Shown: piece by piece, positions 1-9,711 of the stretch
Position numbering within the stretch: position 1 is the stretch's first letter
Layout: the number at the start of each line of letters is the position of its first letter
Origin: CAYTQK01 sp964439745
GTDB lineage: Bacteria > Desulfobacterota > Desulfobacteria > Desulfobacterales > Desulfosudaceae
Reading direction: 5' to 3'
Assembly (NCBI GenBank): GCA_964439745.1
Contig: CAYTQK010000026.1
Span: forward strand, 1 to 18,126
DNA length: 18,126 nucleotides
The notes under the pieces: model-generated
Seen by the model: the letters and a program-made list of their open reading frames with translations, nothing else
The model's database searches: none
Told to the model about the DNA's origin: nothing
Translations under genes and position numbers: made by a program

Positions 1-57
1 CGGGGAGACCTTTCCGACAAGACGTATGAAAAGATCAACACCCGGCTGACCCTGTAG
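1..57 (+). CDS. C-terminal tail of a truncated ORF, possibly the upstream part of the SCP2-like gene
   Basis: The window opens inside a reading frame that encodes 18 residues (RGDLSDKTYEKINTRLTL) and ends at TAG 55-57. Eighteen residues are too few to identify a family. The frame is the same as that of the SCP2-like ORF that follows, and no stop codon lies between TAG 57 and the TGA at 400-402. No convincing start codon with a Shine-Dalgarno sequence separates the two. The tail may therefore be the N-terminal part of the same protein interrupted by an amber codon, rather than the end of an unrelated gene. Sequence upstream of the window would settle this. Confidence 0.45.
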   Translation, partial: RGDLSDKTYEKINTRLTL

Positions 58-102
58 CCCGCCGCCCGGGCCATACCCATCCTGGCGGCCGGGGATGCGG
101 CC

Positions 103-402
103 GTGCAGGCGATCACCGCCGGCATGCCGGCCGGCTCTGTTCTGCTGAAGGTGCTGCCGGAGGGGCCGGCCGTCAGCCTTACCTTTGGCGGCGGTGAAGT
201 GGTTATGAACCAGGGGGAGGTCCCTGATCCTTCGGCCTGCATGTACTTCAAGGACGTCCATACCGCCAACGCCCTGCTGAATCAGCAGTTAAACCCGTTC
301 GCGGCCATCGCCCTGGGGGATGTCATGATCCGCGGCCAGCTGCCCCTGATTGACGCCATGGATCTGATTCTGGACCGGGTGCCGCAGTACCTGGCGGCCT
401 GA
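103..402 (+). CDS. SCP2-like sterol/lipid-carrier domain protein, start uncertain
   Basis: The 99-residue product from GTG 103 resembles an SCP2 (sterol carrier protein 2) fold. A strand-rich first half (AVSLTFGGGEVVM) is followed by a proline-containing turn and an amphipathic segment (MYFKDVHTANALLNQQ). The C-terminal part has the typical G-x-M/I-x-I-x-G pattern (IALGDVMIRGQLPLIDAM). SCP2-type domains usually carry acyl chains, acyl-CoA or other lipids; the ligand here is unknown. The GTG start is weak: no clear SD sequence precedes it, and the reading frame is open back to TAG 55-57. The true gene may start further upstream, outside the window. The aminotransferase ATG lies 50 bp downstream, and a second SCP2-like gene closes the same cluster, so the two probably act in one pathway. 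Family call is by fold pattern only. Confidence 0.55.
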   Translation: MQAITAGMPAGSVLLKVLPEGPAVSLTFGGGEVVMNQGEVPDPSACMYFKDVHTANALLNQQLNPFAAIALGDVMIRGQLPLIDAMDLILDRVPQYLAA

Positions 403-452
403 TCGATACGAGAAAAGCGGATACCAAGCTGCCTGAAGAAAAAGGAAGACGC

Positions 453-1691
453 ATGAAAACATACACCTATGAAAAATCAAGGGCCTTGTTCGAGCGTGCC
501 GTGCAGGTGATTCCCTGCGGGATTTACGGCCATTTCAGCCCGGCCCCCCTGATCCCGCCGGAACATTATCCGTTTTACGCGGAAAAAGCCAGCGGTGCGC
601 GGTTCACGGACGTGGACGGCAACGAGTTCATCGACTACATGTGCGCCTACGGACCCATGGTCCTGGGCTACAATTACGAACCGGTCGACCGGGCCGCCCG
701 GGCCCAGTATGACCAGGGCAATTGCCTCAGTTCGCCTTCACCGGTCATGGTGGAGCTGGCCGAAAAGCTGGTGGCAACCGTTACGGCGGCCGACTGGGCC
801 TTTTTCGCCAAGAACGGCAACGATGTGACCACCTATGCCGTCATGGTCGCCCGCAAGGCCACCGGCCGCAGGAAAATCATTCTCATCAAGGGCGGCTATC
901 ACGGGGTGGCGCCCTGGACCCAGACCTACGGTCACCACGGCATCATCGAGGAGGACGCCCGCCATTTCATCCGCATCCCCTGGAACGACGTGGCCGCCCT
1001 GGAAGAAGCCATCCGCCGGTATCCCGATGATATCGCCGGCTTCATGGCCACGCCCTACCATCATCCCACCTTTGCCGACAACGAAATGCCGGCCGAGGGA
1101 TACTGGCAGCAGGTGGAAACCCTCTGCCGCAAAAACGGCATCGTCCTCATGGTGGACGATATCCGCTGCGGATTCCGCCTGGATATCCGGGGATCGCACC
1201 ACTATTTCGGATTTACCCCGGACCTGGTCTGCTTCTGCAAGGCCGTCGCCAACGGCTATCCCATTTCCGCGCTGGTCGGCAGCGAAGCCCTGAAAAACGA
1301 GGCGGCCCGGATCTTTTACACGGGCAGCTACTGGTTTTCCGCCGCTCCCATGGCCGCGGCCATGGCCACCATTGATGAACTGCAGCGAACCGACGGGATA
1401 GAGCACATGCGGAACTACGGTGAAAAGCTGCGGGATGGCCTGGCGGCCGCGGCCCGGCGGCACGGCTTTGATTTGAAAGTCACCGGGCATCCGTCCATGC
1501 CCTATCTGCGGCTGACGGATGATCCGTCCCTGATCCTTCACCAGAAATGGTGCGCCGAGTGCACCCGGCGCGGCGCCTTTTTCACGTCCCATCACAACTG
1601 GTTCGTCTCGGCCGCCCATACCGGGGCGGACCTGGAACTGACTCTGCAGATCGCCGACGAGGCCTTCGCGGCCGTCGCGGCCAACGTATAA
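453..1691 (+). CDS. class III PLP-dependent aminotransferase (glutamate-1-semialdehyde aminotransferase-like)
   Basis: The 412-residue protein has the class III (fold type I) aminotransferase layout. An N-terminal substrate segment leads to DVDGNEFIDYMCAYGPMVLG (about 50-70), a phosphate-binding region follows near NGNDVTTYA, and the cofactor-contacting motif VDDIRCGFR is at 234-242. The Schiff-base lysine is K263 in CFCKAVANGYP. The motifs are close to glutamate-1-semialdehyde 2,1-aminomutase, but the family includes many omega-transaminases, and nothing nearby suggests haem synthesis. The enzyme would move an amino group onto an aldehyde or ketone, in the cytoplasm; the substrate cannot be read from sequence. 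Start ATG 453 has AAGGAAG about 4 bases upstream. The gene is followed after 18 bp by a split transketolase, so its carbonyl substrate may be a transketolase product or precursor (inference). All catalytic residues I looked for are present. Confidence 0.88.
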   Translation: MKTYTYEKSRALFERAVQVIPCGIYGHFSPAPLIPPEHYPFYAEKASGARFTDVDGNEFIDYMCAYGPMVLGYNYEPVDRAARAQYDQGNCLSSPSPVMVELAEKLVATVTAADWAFFAKNGNDVTTYAVMVARKATGRRKIILIKGGYHGVAPWTQTYGHHGIIEEDARHFIRIPWNDVAALEEAIRRYPDDIAGFMATPYHHPTFADNEMPAEGYWQQVETLCRKNGIVLMVDDIRCGFRLDIRGSHHYFGFTPDLVCFCKAVANGYPISALVGSEALKNEAARIFYTGSYWFSAAPMAAAMATIDELQRTDGIEHMRNYGEKLRDGLAAAARRHGFDLKVTGHPSMPYLRLTDDPSLILHQKWCAECTRRGAFFTSHHNWFVSAAHTGADLELTLQIADEAFAAVAANV

Positions 1692-1709
1692 CCAGAGGGA
1701 GGTGCTTAT

Positions 1710-2540
1710 ATGGCCCTGTCACAGGAAGACCTGAACATGCTGGCGGAAAAGGCCCGCCAGGCGAGAAAAGACATTGTCGATATCACCGGCTGGGCCGGCG
1801 GCGCCCACATTGGCGGGGGGCTGTCGGTGGTGGATATCCTGATTATCCTTTATTATCACTATCTCAACATCGACCCGGCGCGGCCGGACTGGGCCGACCG
1901 GGACCGGCTGATCCTCAGCAAGGGGCATGCCGGGGTGGCCTATGCCCCCGTCCTGGCCCGCAAGGGGTATTTTGATTTCGACCTGCTGAAGACTTTCAAC
2001 AAGTTCAAGTCGCCCTTTGGCATGCACCTGGACGGCATGAAGGTCAGGGGGGTGGATGCTTCCACCGGCTCCCTGGGCCACGGCCTGTCCATGGGCGTGG
2101 GCCTGGCCCTGGGCGCCCGTCTGCAGAAAAAGGACTGGTATACCTATTGTATCCTCGGCGACGGCGAGTGCAACGAGGGCTCGGTCTGGGAAGCGGCCAT
2201 GGCGGCCGCCCATTACCAGCTGACCAACCTGGTCACCTTCGTGGACAAGAACAGGCTGATGATCGACGGCCGCACCGACGAAGTCATGAACCTGGAGCCC
2301 TTTGCCGACAAGTGGCGGGCCTTCGGGTTTATCGTGCAGGAGGTCGACGGCCACGATTTTGTCGCCCTGGCCGACGCCATCGATTTTGCCCGTTCCACCG
2401 ACACCGGGCCGGTGGTGATTATTGCCGATACCATCAAGGGCAAGGGCGTGGACTTCATGGAAAACGACGTCAAGTGGCACTACGGCGGCCTGGATTCCGC
2501 CCTGATGGAGCAGGCCCGCGCCTCTATTGATAAGCAGTAG
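1710..2540 (+). CDS. transketolase N-terminal subunit (split transketolase)
   Basis: The 276-residue product is the thiamine-diphosphate-binding half of a two-gene transketolase. Visible landmarks are the His of GAHIGGGLSVVDIL (H33), the SKGHAG motif (70-75), STGSLGHGLSMGVGLALG around H124, and the ThDP/Mg motif GDGECNEG (150-157) closing with DKNR at about 179-182. Length matches stand-alone N-terminal subunits. With the next gene it should form an active transketolase that transfers a two-carbon ketol unit between sugar phosphates or related aldehydes. Split transketolases serve the pentose phosphate pathway but also specialised routes, for example the aminoshikimate pathway, apulose use and sulfoquinovose breakdown. 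The neighbourhood, an aminotransferase and SCP2-like proteins, favours a specialised role, by inference. ATG 1710 has a strong GAGGGAGGT site upstream. The stop is TAG. Confidence 0.9.
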   Translation: MALSQEDLNMLAEKARQARKDIVDITGWAGGAHIGGGLSVVDILIILYYHYLNIDPARPDWADRDRLILSKGHAGVAYAPVLARKGYFDFDLLKTFNKFKSPFGMHLDGMKVRGVDASTGSLGHGLSMGVGLALGARLQKKDWYTYCILGDGECNEGSVWEAAMAAAHYQLTNLVTFVDKNRLMIDGRTDEVMNLEPFADKWRAFGFIVQEVDGHDFVALADAIDFARSTDTGPVVIIADTIKGKGVDFMENDVKWHYGGLDSALMEQARASIDKQ

Positions 2541-2547
2541 CCAACCC

Positions 2548-2583
2548 GCGGCGGCGGCACCAAACAATTGCGGCGGCCGCCGC
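2548..2583 (+). repeat. GC-rich inverted repeat between transketolase halves
   Basis: The 80-bp gap between the two transketolase subunit genes holds two GCGGCGGC tracts, and the second continues into GCCGCCGC. The 14-bp GCGGCGGCCGCCGC at 2570-2583 is a perfect palindrome. The upstream tract (about 2549-2558) can alternatively pair with its 3' arm across a 17-base loop. No T-run follows, so it does not look like an intrinsic terminator. It could stabilise or process the mRNA between subunits. This gap is much longer than the others in the operon. Confidence 0.4.
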
Positions 2584-2620
2584 CAACAATCCGGCAATTC
2601 ATTGTCCACAGGAGGCAATC

Positions 2621-3631
2621 ATGAGTGAAGGCATAACCTGGACCGTATACGACGCAGATTCCATGACCCAGGCCGATATCTACGGCCAGGTCTTGTGTGA
2701 TCTGGGCGCAATTCACCCCCAAATCGTGGCGTTGTCCGCCGACCTGGCCAAGTCCACCAAGATCGGCCGGTTCCAGGATCATTTTCCGGAGCGCTTTTTC
2801 AACGTCGGCATTGCCGAGCAGAATCTCTTCGGAGTGGCGGCCGGCCTGGCCAAATCCGGCCTGCTGCCCTTCGTGTCTACCATGGCGGCCTTTACCGCCA
2901 TGCGGGCGGCCGAGCAGGTGCGGACCGATATCTGCTACCAGAACCTGGACGTCAAGATGATCGCCACCCACGGCGGCGCCTCTTTCGGCCAGGCCGGCAC
3001 CACCCACCACTGCACCGAAGACATCGCCATCATGCGGTCGTTTGCCAACATGACCGTCATCGTCCCGGCCGACGGCATTGAAACGGCCAACGCCGTCAAG
3101 CAGTGCGTCAACTACCCCGGGCCGGTCTATATCCGCATCGGCCGGGGGTTTGAACCGCGGCATTACCAGGACGAAGAGTACGGTTTCCAGATCGGCCGGG
3201 CCGTAACCCTGTCCGAAGGGTCGGACATCACCCTGGTCTGCTGCGGCATCACCGTTTTTCACGCCATGGAGGCGGCCCGGATTCTCAAAGAGGACGACGG
3301 GCTGTCCGTGCGGGTGCTGAACATGCATACCATCAAACCCCTGGACGAGGCGGCCGTCATGAAGGCGGTCGAGGAGACCCGGCGGGTGGTGGTTTTCGAG
3401 GAGCACAACGTCCTCGGCGGTCTGGGCAGCGCCGTGGCCGACGTGGTGGCCGCCAGCGGCAAGGGCTGCGCCTTCCGCAAGGTCGGCATTCCCGATTGCT
3501 ATTGCGAGGTGGGCTATCCCGAAGACCTCTACACCCATTACCTGCTGGACACCGACGGCATCCTGACCACGGTGCGCGAGGTCATGAACCTGGAGTTTGA
3601 AGAAGACGAAGACTGGGAAGACGAGGTGTAA
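2621..3631 (+). CDS. transketolase C-terminal subunit (split transketolase)
   Basis: The 336-residue protein is the pyrimidine-binding plus C-terminal half of a split transketolase. The ThDP-activating glutamate is E66 in FFNVGIAEQNLFGVAAGLA. The segment MIATHGGASFGQAGTTHH contributes to the active site, and GPVYIRIGRG is the usual end of the Pyr domain. The last third (about 190-320) is the regulatory or C-terminal domain, ending with VVVFEEHNVLGGLGSAVAD. Start ATG 2621 is preceded by AGGAGG at 2610-2615. The C-terminus carries an acidic tail (EFEEDEDWEDEV) that I do not associate with this family; it may be a partner-contact tail (inference). The stop codon lies 2 bp before the next gene, so the two are probably translationally coupled. 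It pairs with the N-terminal subunit encoded just upstream. Confidence 0.9.
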   Translation: MSEGITWTVYDADSMTQADIYGQVLCDLGAIHPQIVALSADLAKSTKIGRFQDHFPERFFNVGIAEQNLFGVAAGLAKSGLLPFVSTMAAFTAMRAAEQVRTDICYQNLDVKMIATHGGASFGQAGTTHHCTEDIAIMRSFANMTVIVPADGIETANAVKQCVNYPGPVYIRIGRGFEPRHYQDEEYGFQIGRAVTLSEGSDITLVCCGITVFHAMEAARILKEDDGLSVRVLNMHTIKPLDEAAVMKAVEETRRVVVFEEHNVLGGLGSAVADVVAASGKGCAFRKVGIPDCYCEVGYPEDLYTHYLLDTDGILTTVREVMNLEFEEDEDWEDEV

Positions 3632-3633
3632 AT

Positions 3634-4407
3634 ATGGCGACCACAGAAGAGCGCATGGCGGCGAGGATATTTCTGCGGGCGGTACTGCCCGTGATCCGGG
3701 TGCTCATCGAAGAGCAGCCCGCCCTGGCCAAGACCTTGGCCGGGGTGGACGCCCGGGTGCAGTTCGTGGCCCGGGATCCCGAGGGGGACGTGGGCGCCTG
3801 CCTGGTGTTTGCGGAAGGGAATTTTGAGGTGGAGCAGGGCGTGGCCGAAAAGGCCGACCTGATCTTTGTCTTTCGGTCGGTGGCGGCCATGAACGCCATG
3901 TTCGCCGGCAAGCCGGCCCTGCCCTGGATCAAGGGGCTCCACCGGGTGCCGCTGCTGATCAAGGTGCTGCGCCTGCTGCTGGCCCTGAAGATTCTTATGC
4001 CGGACAACCGGCCCACTGACCCGGAGAAAAAACGGCTCAAGGTCAAGATGACCTTTTACATGATCACCACCGCCCTGTCCCAGCTCAACAAGGGCGGTGA
4101 TCCGGACATGACCGCCTGGACGGCCAGGCAGCCGGAGCGGATATACCAGATTACGGTGGACGAGGATATCGCCGCCTACCTGCGGGTCAAGGCCGGCAAA
4201 ACCAAGGCCGGCCGGGGGACCTACGCCAAGCGACGGCCCTTTGTGCACATGAAGTTCAACGGCGTGGACGGGGCCCTGCCGGTGGTGCTGAACGACGTGG
4301 ACATGATCTCGGCCATCAAAAGCGAATACCTGTCCGTGGACGGCCCGCCGGAATACGGCCGGGACATCGGCGACTTCATGATGAAGATCCAGAATCTGAT
4401 CACCTGA
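3634..4407 (+). CDS. SCP2-like protein, apparent tandem SCP2 halves
   Basis: The 257-residue product begins with a helical segment and a stretch (CLVFAEGNFEVEQGVAEKADLIFVF, broken here as CLVFAEGNFEVEQG and VAEKADLIFVF) followed by AAMNAMFAGKPALPWIKGL, which reads like an SCP2 domain core. A basic linker around 130-150 follows (DPEKKRLKVKMTFYM). A second similar unit ends the protein: HMKFNGVDGALPVVLNDVDM, then LSVDGPPEYGRDIGDFMMKI. It has no signal peptide and no recognisable catalytic motif. The ATG is 2 bp after the transketolase C-subunit stop, with GACGAGG inside the end of that gene as ribosome-binding site, so expression is tied to transketolase. A lipid- or acyl-carrier role for the pathway is plausible but not shown. 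It could also be an uncharacterised family that only resembles SCP2 by pattern. Confidence 0.6.
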   Translation: MATTEERMAARIFLRAVLPVIRVLIEEQPALAKTLAGVDARVQFVARDPEGDVGACLVFAEGNFEVEQGVAEKADLIFVFRSVAAMNAMFAGKPALPWIKGLHRVPLLIKVLRLLLALKILMPDNRPTDPEKKRLKVKMTFYMITTALSQLNKGGDPDMTAWTARQPERIYQITVDEDIAAYLRVKAGKTKAGRGTYAKRRPFVHMKFNGVDGALPVVLNDVDMISAIKSEYLSVDGPPEYGRDIGDFMMKIQNLIT

Positions 4408-4488
4408 TTTTTGTTGATAGGGAAAGCCATTTTTATCCGCGCCATGAATCTTTCGGGGCCTTGGCGCTGCGGCGGCTAAATTCTTACT

Positions 4489-6482
4489 TCACCCTTCCTG
4501 GCGGACGGGGATAAAGGCGGCGGACCTGGTTTTTTCCACGTAGGCCTTGACCCCCTGAACGATGCCTTCGCAGACGCGGCGCTGATACTCCTCGTCAATC
4601 AGGCGCTGGCACTCCTGGCTGTTGCTGATAAACCCTGTTTCAATGAGAATGGAGGGCATCTGAGCGCCCAGCAGCACGTAAAAAGGCGCCTGCTTGACGC
4701 CCTTGTTCTTGATGCGATTGTAATGCTTGCCCAGGTGACCGCACAAAGAATCCTGGACATAACCGGCCAGGCGGCTGGATTCATCGATCTTGGTGTTCTG
4801 CATCAGCGAGCTCAGGATGGCCTGCAGGTCGCTGATATTTTTCCGGGAGGTGTTATTTTCCCGGGCGGCCACCCTCATGGCGTCCTCGTCCGTGGCCAGG
4901 TTGAGGATATAGGTCTCAATGCCGTAGGCACTGCGGGTCATGCAGGCGTTGGTGTGAATGGAAATGAACATATCCGCCTTGCGGGTATTGGCAATGGCCG
5001 TGCGCTCTTCCAGGGTCAGAAAAGTGTCGTCATTCCGGGTCAGGATCACCTCATAGCCCAGTTCCTTCCGGATGCGTTCCGCGAGTTTATTGGCCAGTTC
5101 CAGCACCACCTTTTTTTCATGGATTCCTCTTATCGAACCCGGTGCCCCGCCGTCACGACCGCCGTGCCCGGGATCAATGACAATGCGCCGGACATTCAGG
5201 CCCAGTTGAGCCGCCAGCGAGGTGCTGTCCGGAGCGGGCTCGGTCTGCTGCGGACGGTCCTCGCTGCTGTCGGCCAGCTGCCCGTTCTGACCGCTGACAT
5301 CAATGACGATTCGGAAGGGATCCCGCAGGCAGAAGATCTGGTAGTCATGAAAGGACTTGATGTCGACCACCACCCGCACCACATCCGGGCGGTATTGGCC
5401 GGCCCGGACATCCTTGAGCAGGTTGTCGTCGATGACGACCTGGCGGGATAAGGCCTGGTCAAGCCGGCTGCCCTCAAGGTCCACGTACAGCCGACGCGGC
5501 TTGTTGTTGATCTTGTCTTCCCGGAGAATATTGTGGGAAAACTCCGTCTGCTGGCTGGCGTCAATGACCACCCGGGTGTAATTGGGGTTGGACCAGAAAC
5601 GCAGATCCTTGACAATGGCGGGCCCGGATTCGTTTGATCGATCCACACTGGCATCCGCTTTGGCGATGACATCGCTGACGGGATCGTCCGATTTCGCGTC
5701 CGCGGATGCGGTCGCGGAATGGGCGTCCGCGTCCATGGCCTCCAGCCGGGCCAGGGCTTTGTCCCGGTACTTACTGTCGGGATAATCATCGATGATTTTT
5801 TCATACAGGTCGATGCCCGCCTGCTTGTCGGCCGCCTTGTAGGAATAGCGGTACAGATCACAATTCAGCCCGGCCGCCCGGAACAGGGCCGCCGCCGCCC
5901 AGTCCCCCTCCGGGTCATATTCATAGACGTCGTGAAAGCGGCCGATGCAGTCTTGCCAGTAGCTGCGATACTTCTTTTTGCGGGAGCTGTCCAGGAGTCG
6001 CTGCTGGCAGTCCTTGGCTGCAAAATATTTCAGCCGGGCCTTGCCGTCTGTTTTGGGCCGGAGGATTCGAAAGGGTTCCGGCTCTTCGCCGGTGATCTCC
6101 CGGTAGAGCCTAGCCGCCTTGCCGCTGTAAGCACTGTCCGGAAACTCCCGGGCGACCTGTTCCAAGAGCTCCAGGGCCTTTTGCCGATCCTCACCCAGGC
6201 CGGAGCGGCGGGCCAGTTCATGGTACATCAGGCCGGCCTTGTACAGCCCGGCCGAGGCCCAGGGACCGGAGGGGTCGTGGGTATAGATACCCATGTAGCC
6301 GTCGAGGCATTTTTCCCAGTAAGAACGGTACTGCTGCCGTTCCGGGTGGTTCTGCAGTTCCTGAAAACAGTTTTCCGCTTCGAAAAAGCGGTTTTTGATA
6401 TTGTCGCTGTACGAAGCGCAGGAGACCATGGCGACAGCTACGCAAAAACCGAAAATCAGCAGCGAAAAGCGGTTTTCCCTGG

Positions 6483-6486
<4 letters not shown>
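4489..6486 (-). CDS. lipoprotein N-acetylmuramoyl-L-alanine amidase with AMIN domain and duplicated TPR-like N-terminus
   Basis: The 665-residue product cleaves the lactyl-amide bond between MurNAc and L-Ala, in the periplasm. An N-terminal hydrophobic segment ends in MVSC (C23), which fits a lipobox, so it is probably membrane-anchored. Residues 30-250 hold two copies of a TPR-like unit, recognisable from YRSYWEKCLDGY and YRSYWQDCIGRF, each followed by a D-P-x-G-x-W-A motif. An AMIN domain follows (about 295-400, RFWSNPNYTRVVIDAS). The C-terminal Amidase_3 domain has zinc ligands H441 (DPGHGG), E457 (EKKVVLELA) and H511 (ISIHTNA), and the catalytic E616 (IETGFISN). All are present, so the enzyme should be active. 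The GTG start overlaps the mutS stop as GTGA, with GGGAGGA 5 bases upstream. The overlap suggests translational coupling to mutS. Confidence 0.92.
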
Positions 6487-9128
<2,642 letters not shown>

Positions 9129-9212
9129 AGGATAAGACGCCTGTTTGTTGCGGTTGCCGCAGTCATGTCAAACCGTTACGGATTCAGCCGGCAGAGGGCC
9201 GGGTTCCGCCGG

Positions 9213-9584
9213 TCAGTCAGTGGACTCCTCTTCACCGGCCGGTTCCGGCGGCGCCGCCCGGGAAGCGTCACTGCTTAAAGCCAGTACTTCATTTTCCAGC
9301 CGCCGGTTTTCTTCTTTGGCGGAAGCAAGAAGGCTGTTGAGTTCTTTGACGGTTTTCCGGGTCTTGAATTTTCCGGCCAAAGAAGCAATATAGACCAGCA
9401 GGCAGCCCAGGATGAAGAATCCGGTCAACAAGGCGATATTGGGCAGCTGGGGCGTGTGATATTCAAAGAAACCAAGATTGATGCCGAAACTGTGGGTAAT
9501 GAAAATAATGTCCCGATTCTGGTAGCCCACCAGCACAACCAGTAAAAGAATGATGATCGTCAACCCGAGTTTTATTTTTTTCAT
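9213..9584 (-). CDS. lapA: LapA-like (DUF1049) membrane protein
   Basis: The 123-residue protein has two membrane segments, about 5-21 (LGLTIIILLLVVLVGYQN) and about 47-67 (IALLTGFFILGCLLVYIASL). A charged coiled-coil follows at about 80-105 (ELNSLLASAKEENRRLENEV), then an acidic tail rich in Pro and Glu. This layout is that of the lipopolysaccharide assembly protein A family, DUF1049. In E. coli LapA works with LapB in controlling LPS synthesis; no lapB is visible here. ATG 9584 has AAGGAGAG 6 bases upstream. The 127-bp region upstream contains a strong inverted repeat, and no clear promoter; the best match (TTGATG-17-TATGGT) is poor. The gene name rests on topology and the N-terminal pattern. 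Confidence 0.7.
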   Translation of the reverse strand: MKKIKLGLTIIILLLVVLVGYQNRDIIFITHSFGINLGFFEYHTPQLPNIALLTGFFILGCLLVYIASLAGKFKTRKTVKELNSLLASAKEENRRLENEVLALSSDASRAAPPEPAGEEESTD

Positions 9585-9619
9585 AGCGGACTCTCCTTGC
9601 CCCTTGCGAAAAAGTGTAT

Positions 9620-9664
9620 TTCAATACGGTGATCATGCCGCCTGTTGCATATCACCATATTGAA
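9620..9664 (-). repeat. 18-bp imperfect inverted repeat between the dGTPase-like and lapA genes
   Basis: Arms TTCAATACGGTGAT (9620-9633) and ATCACCATATTGAA (9651-9664) are complementary at 13 of 14 positions. The odd pair is C/A when read as + strand RNA but G-U wobble as - strand RNA, so the stem is fully paired only in the direction of the flanking genes. Inner ATGC and GCAT extend it past one bulged base, leaving an 8-base loop. In the - direction a run of five T (CTTTTT) follows about 7 bases after the stem. It could be a terminator for the dGTPase-like gene or a leader structure of the lapA-mutS-amidase unit. A second small repeat, ATTGAA-TTTTCA-TTCAAT, abuts it. Confidence 0.55.
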
Positions 9665-9711
9665 TTTTCATTCAATCATCAACAATTTTCCGCCTATCCG
9701 GCAACCCGGCA

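Noticed and set aside
2480..3538. 352-residue - strand ORF opposite the transketolase genes
   Set aside because: Shadow of the C-subunit gene; no family features and transketolase motifs are clear on the + strand.
9129..9212. Possible promoter TTGACA just upstream of mutS
   Set aside because: A TTGACA is present on the - strand, but no -10 element occurs at 16-18 bases, and the TATCCT near the start is about 31 bases away.
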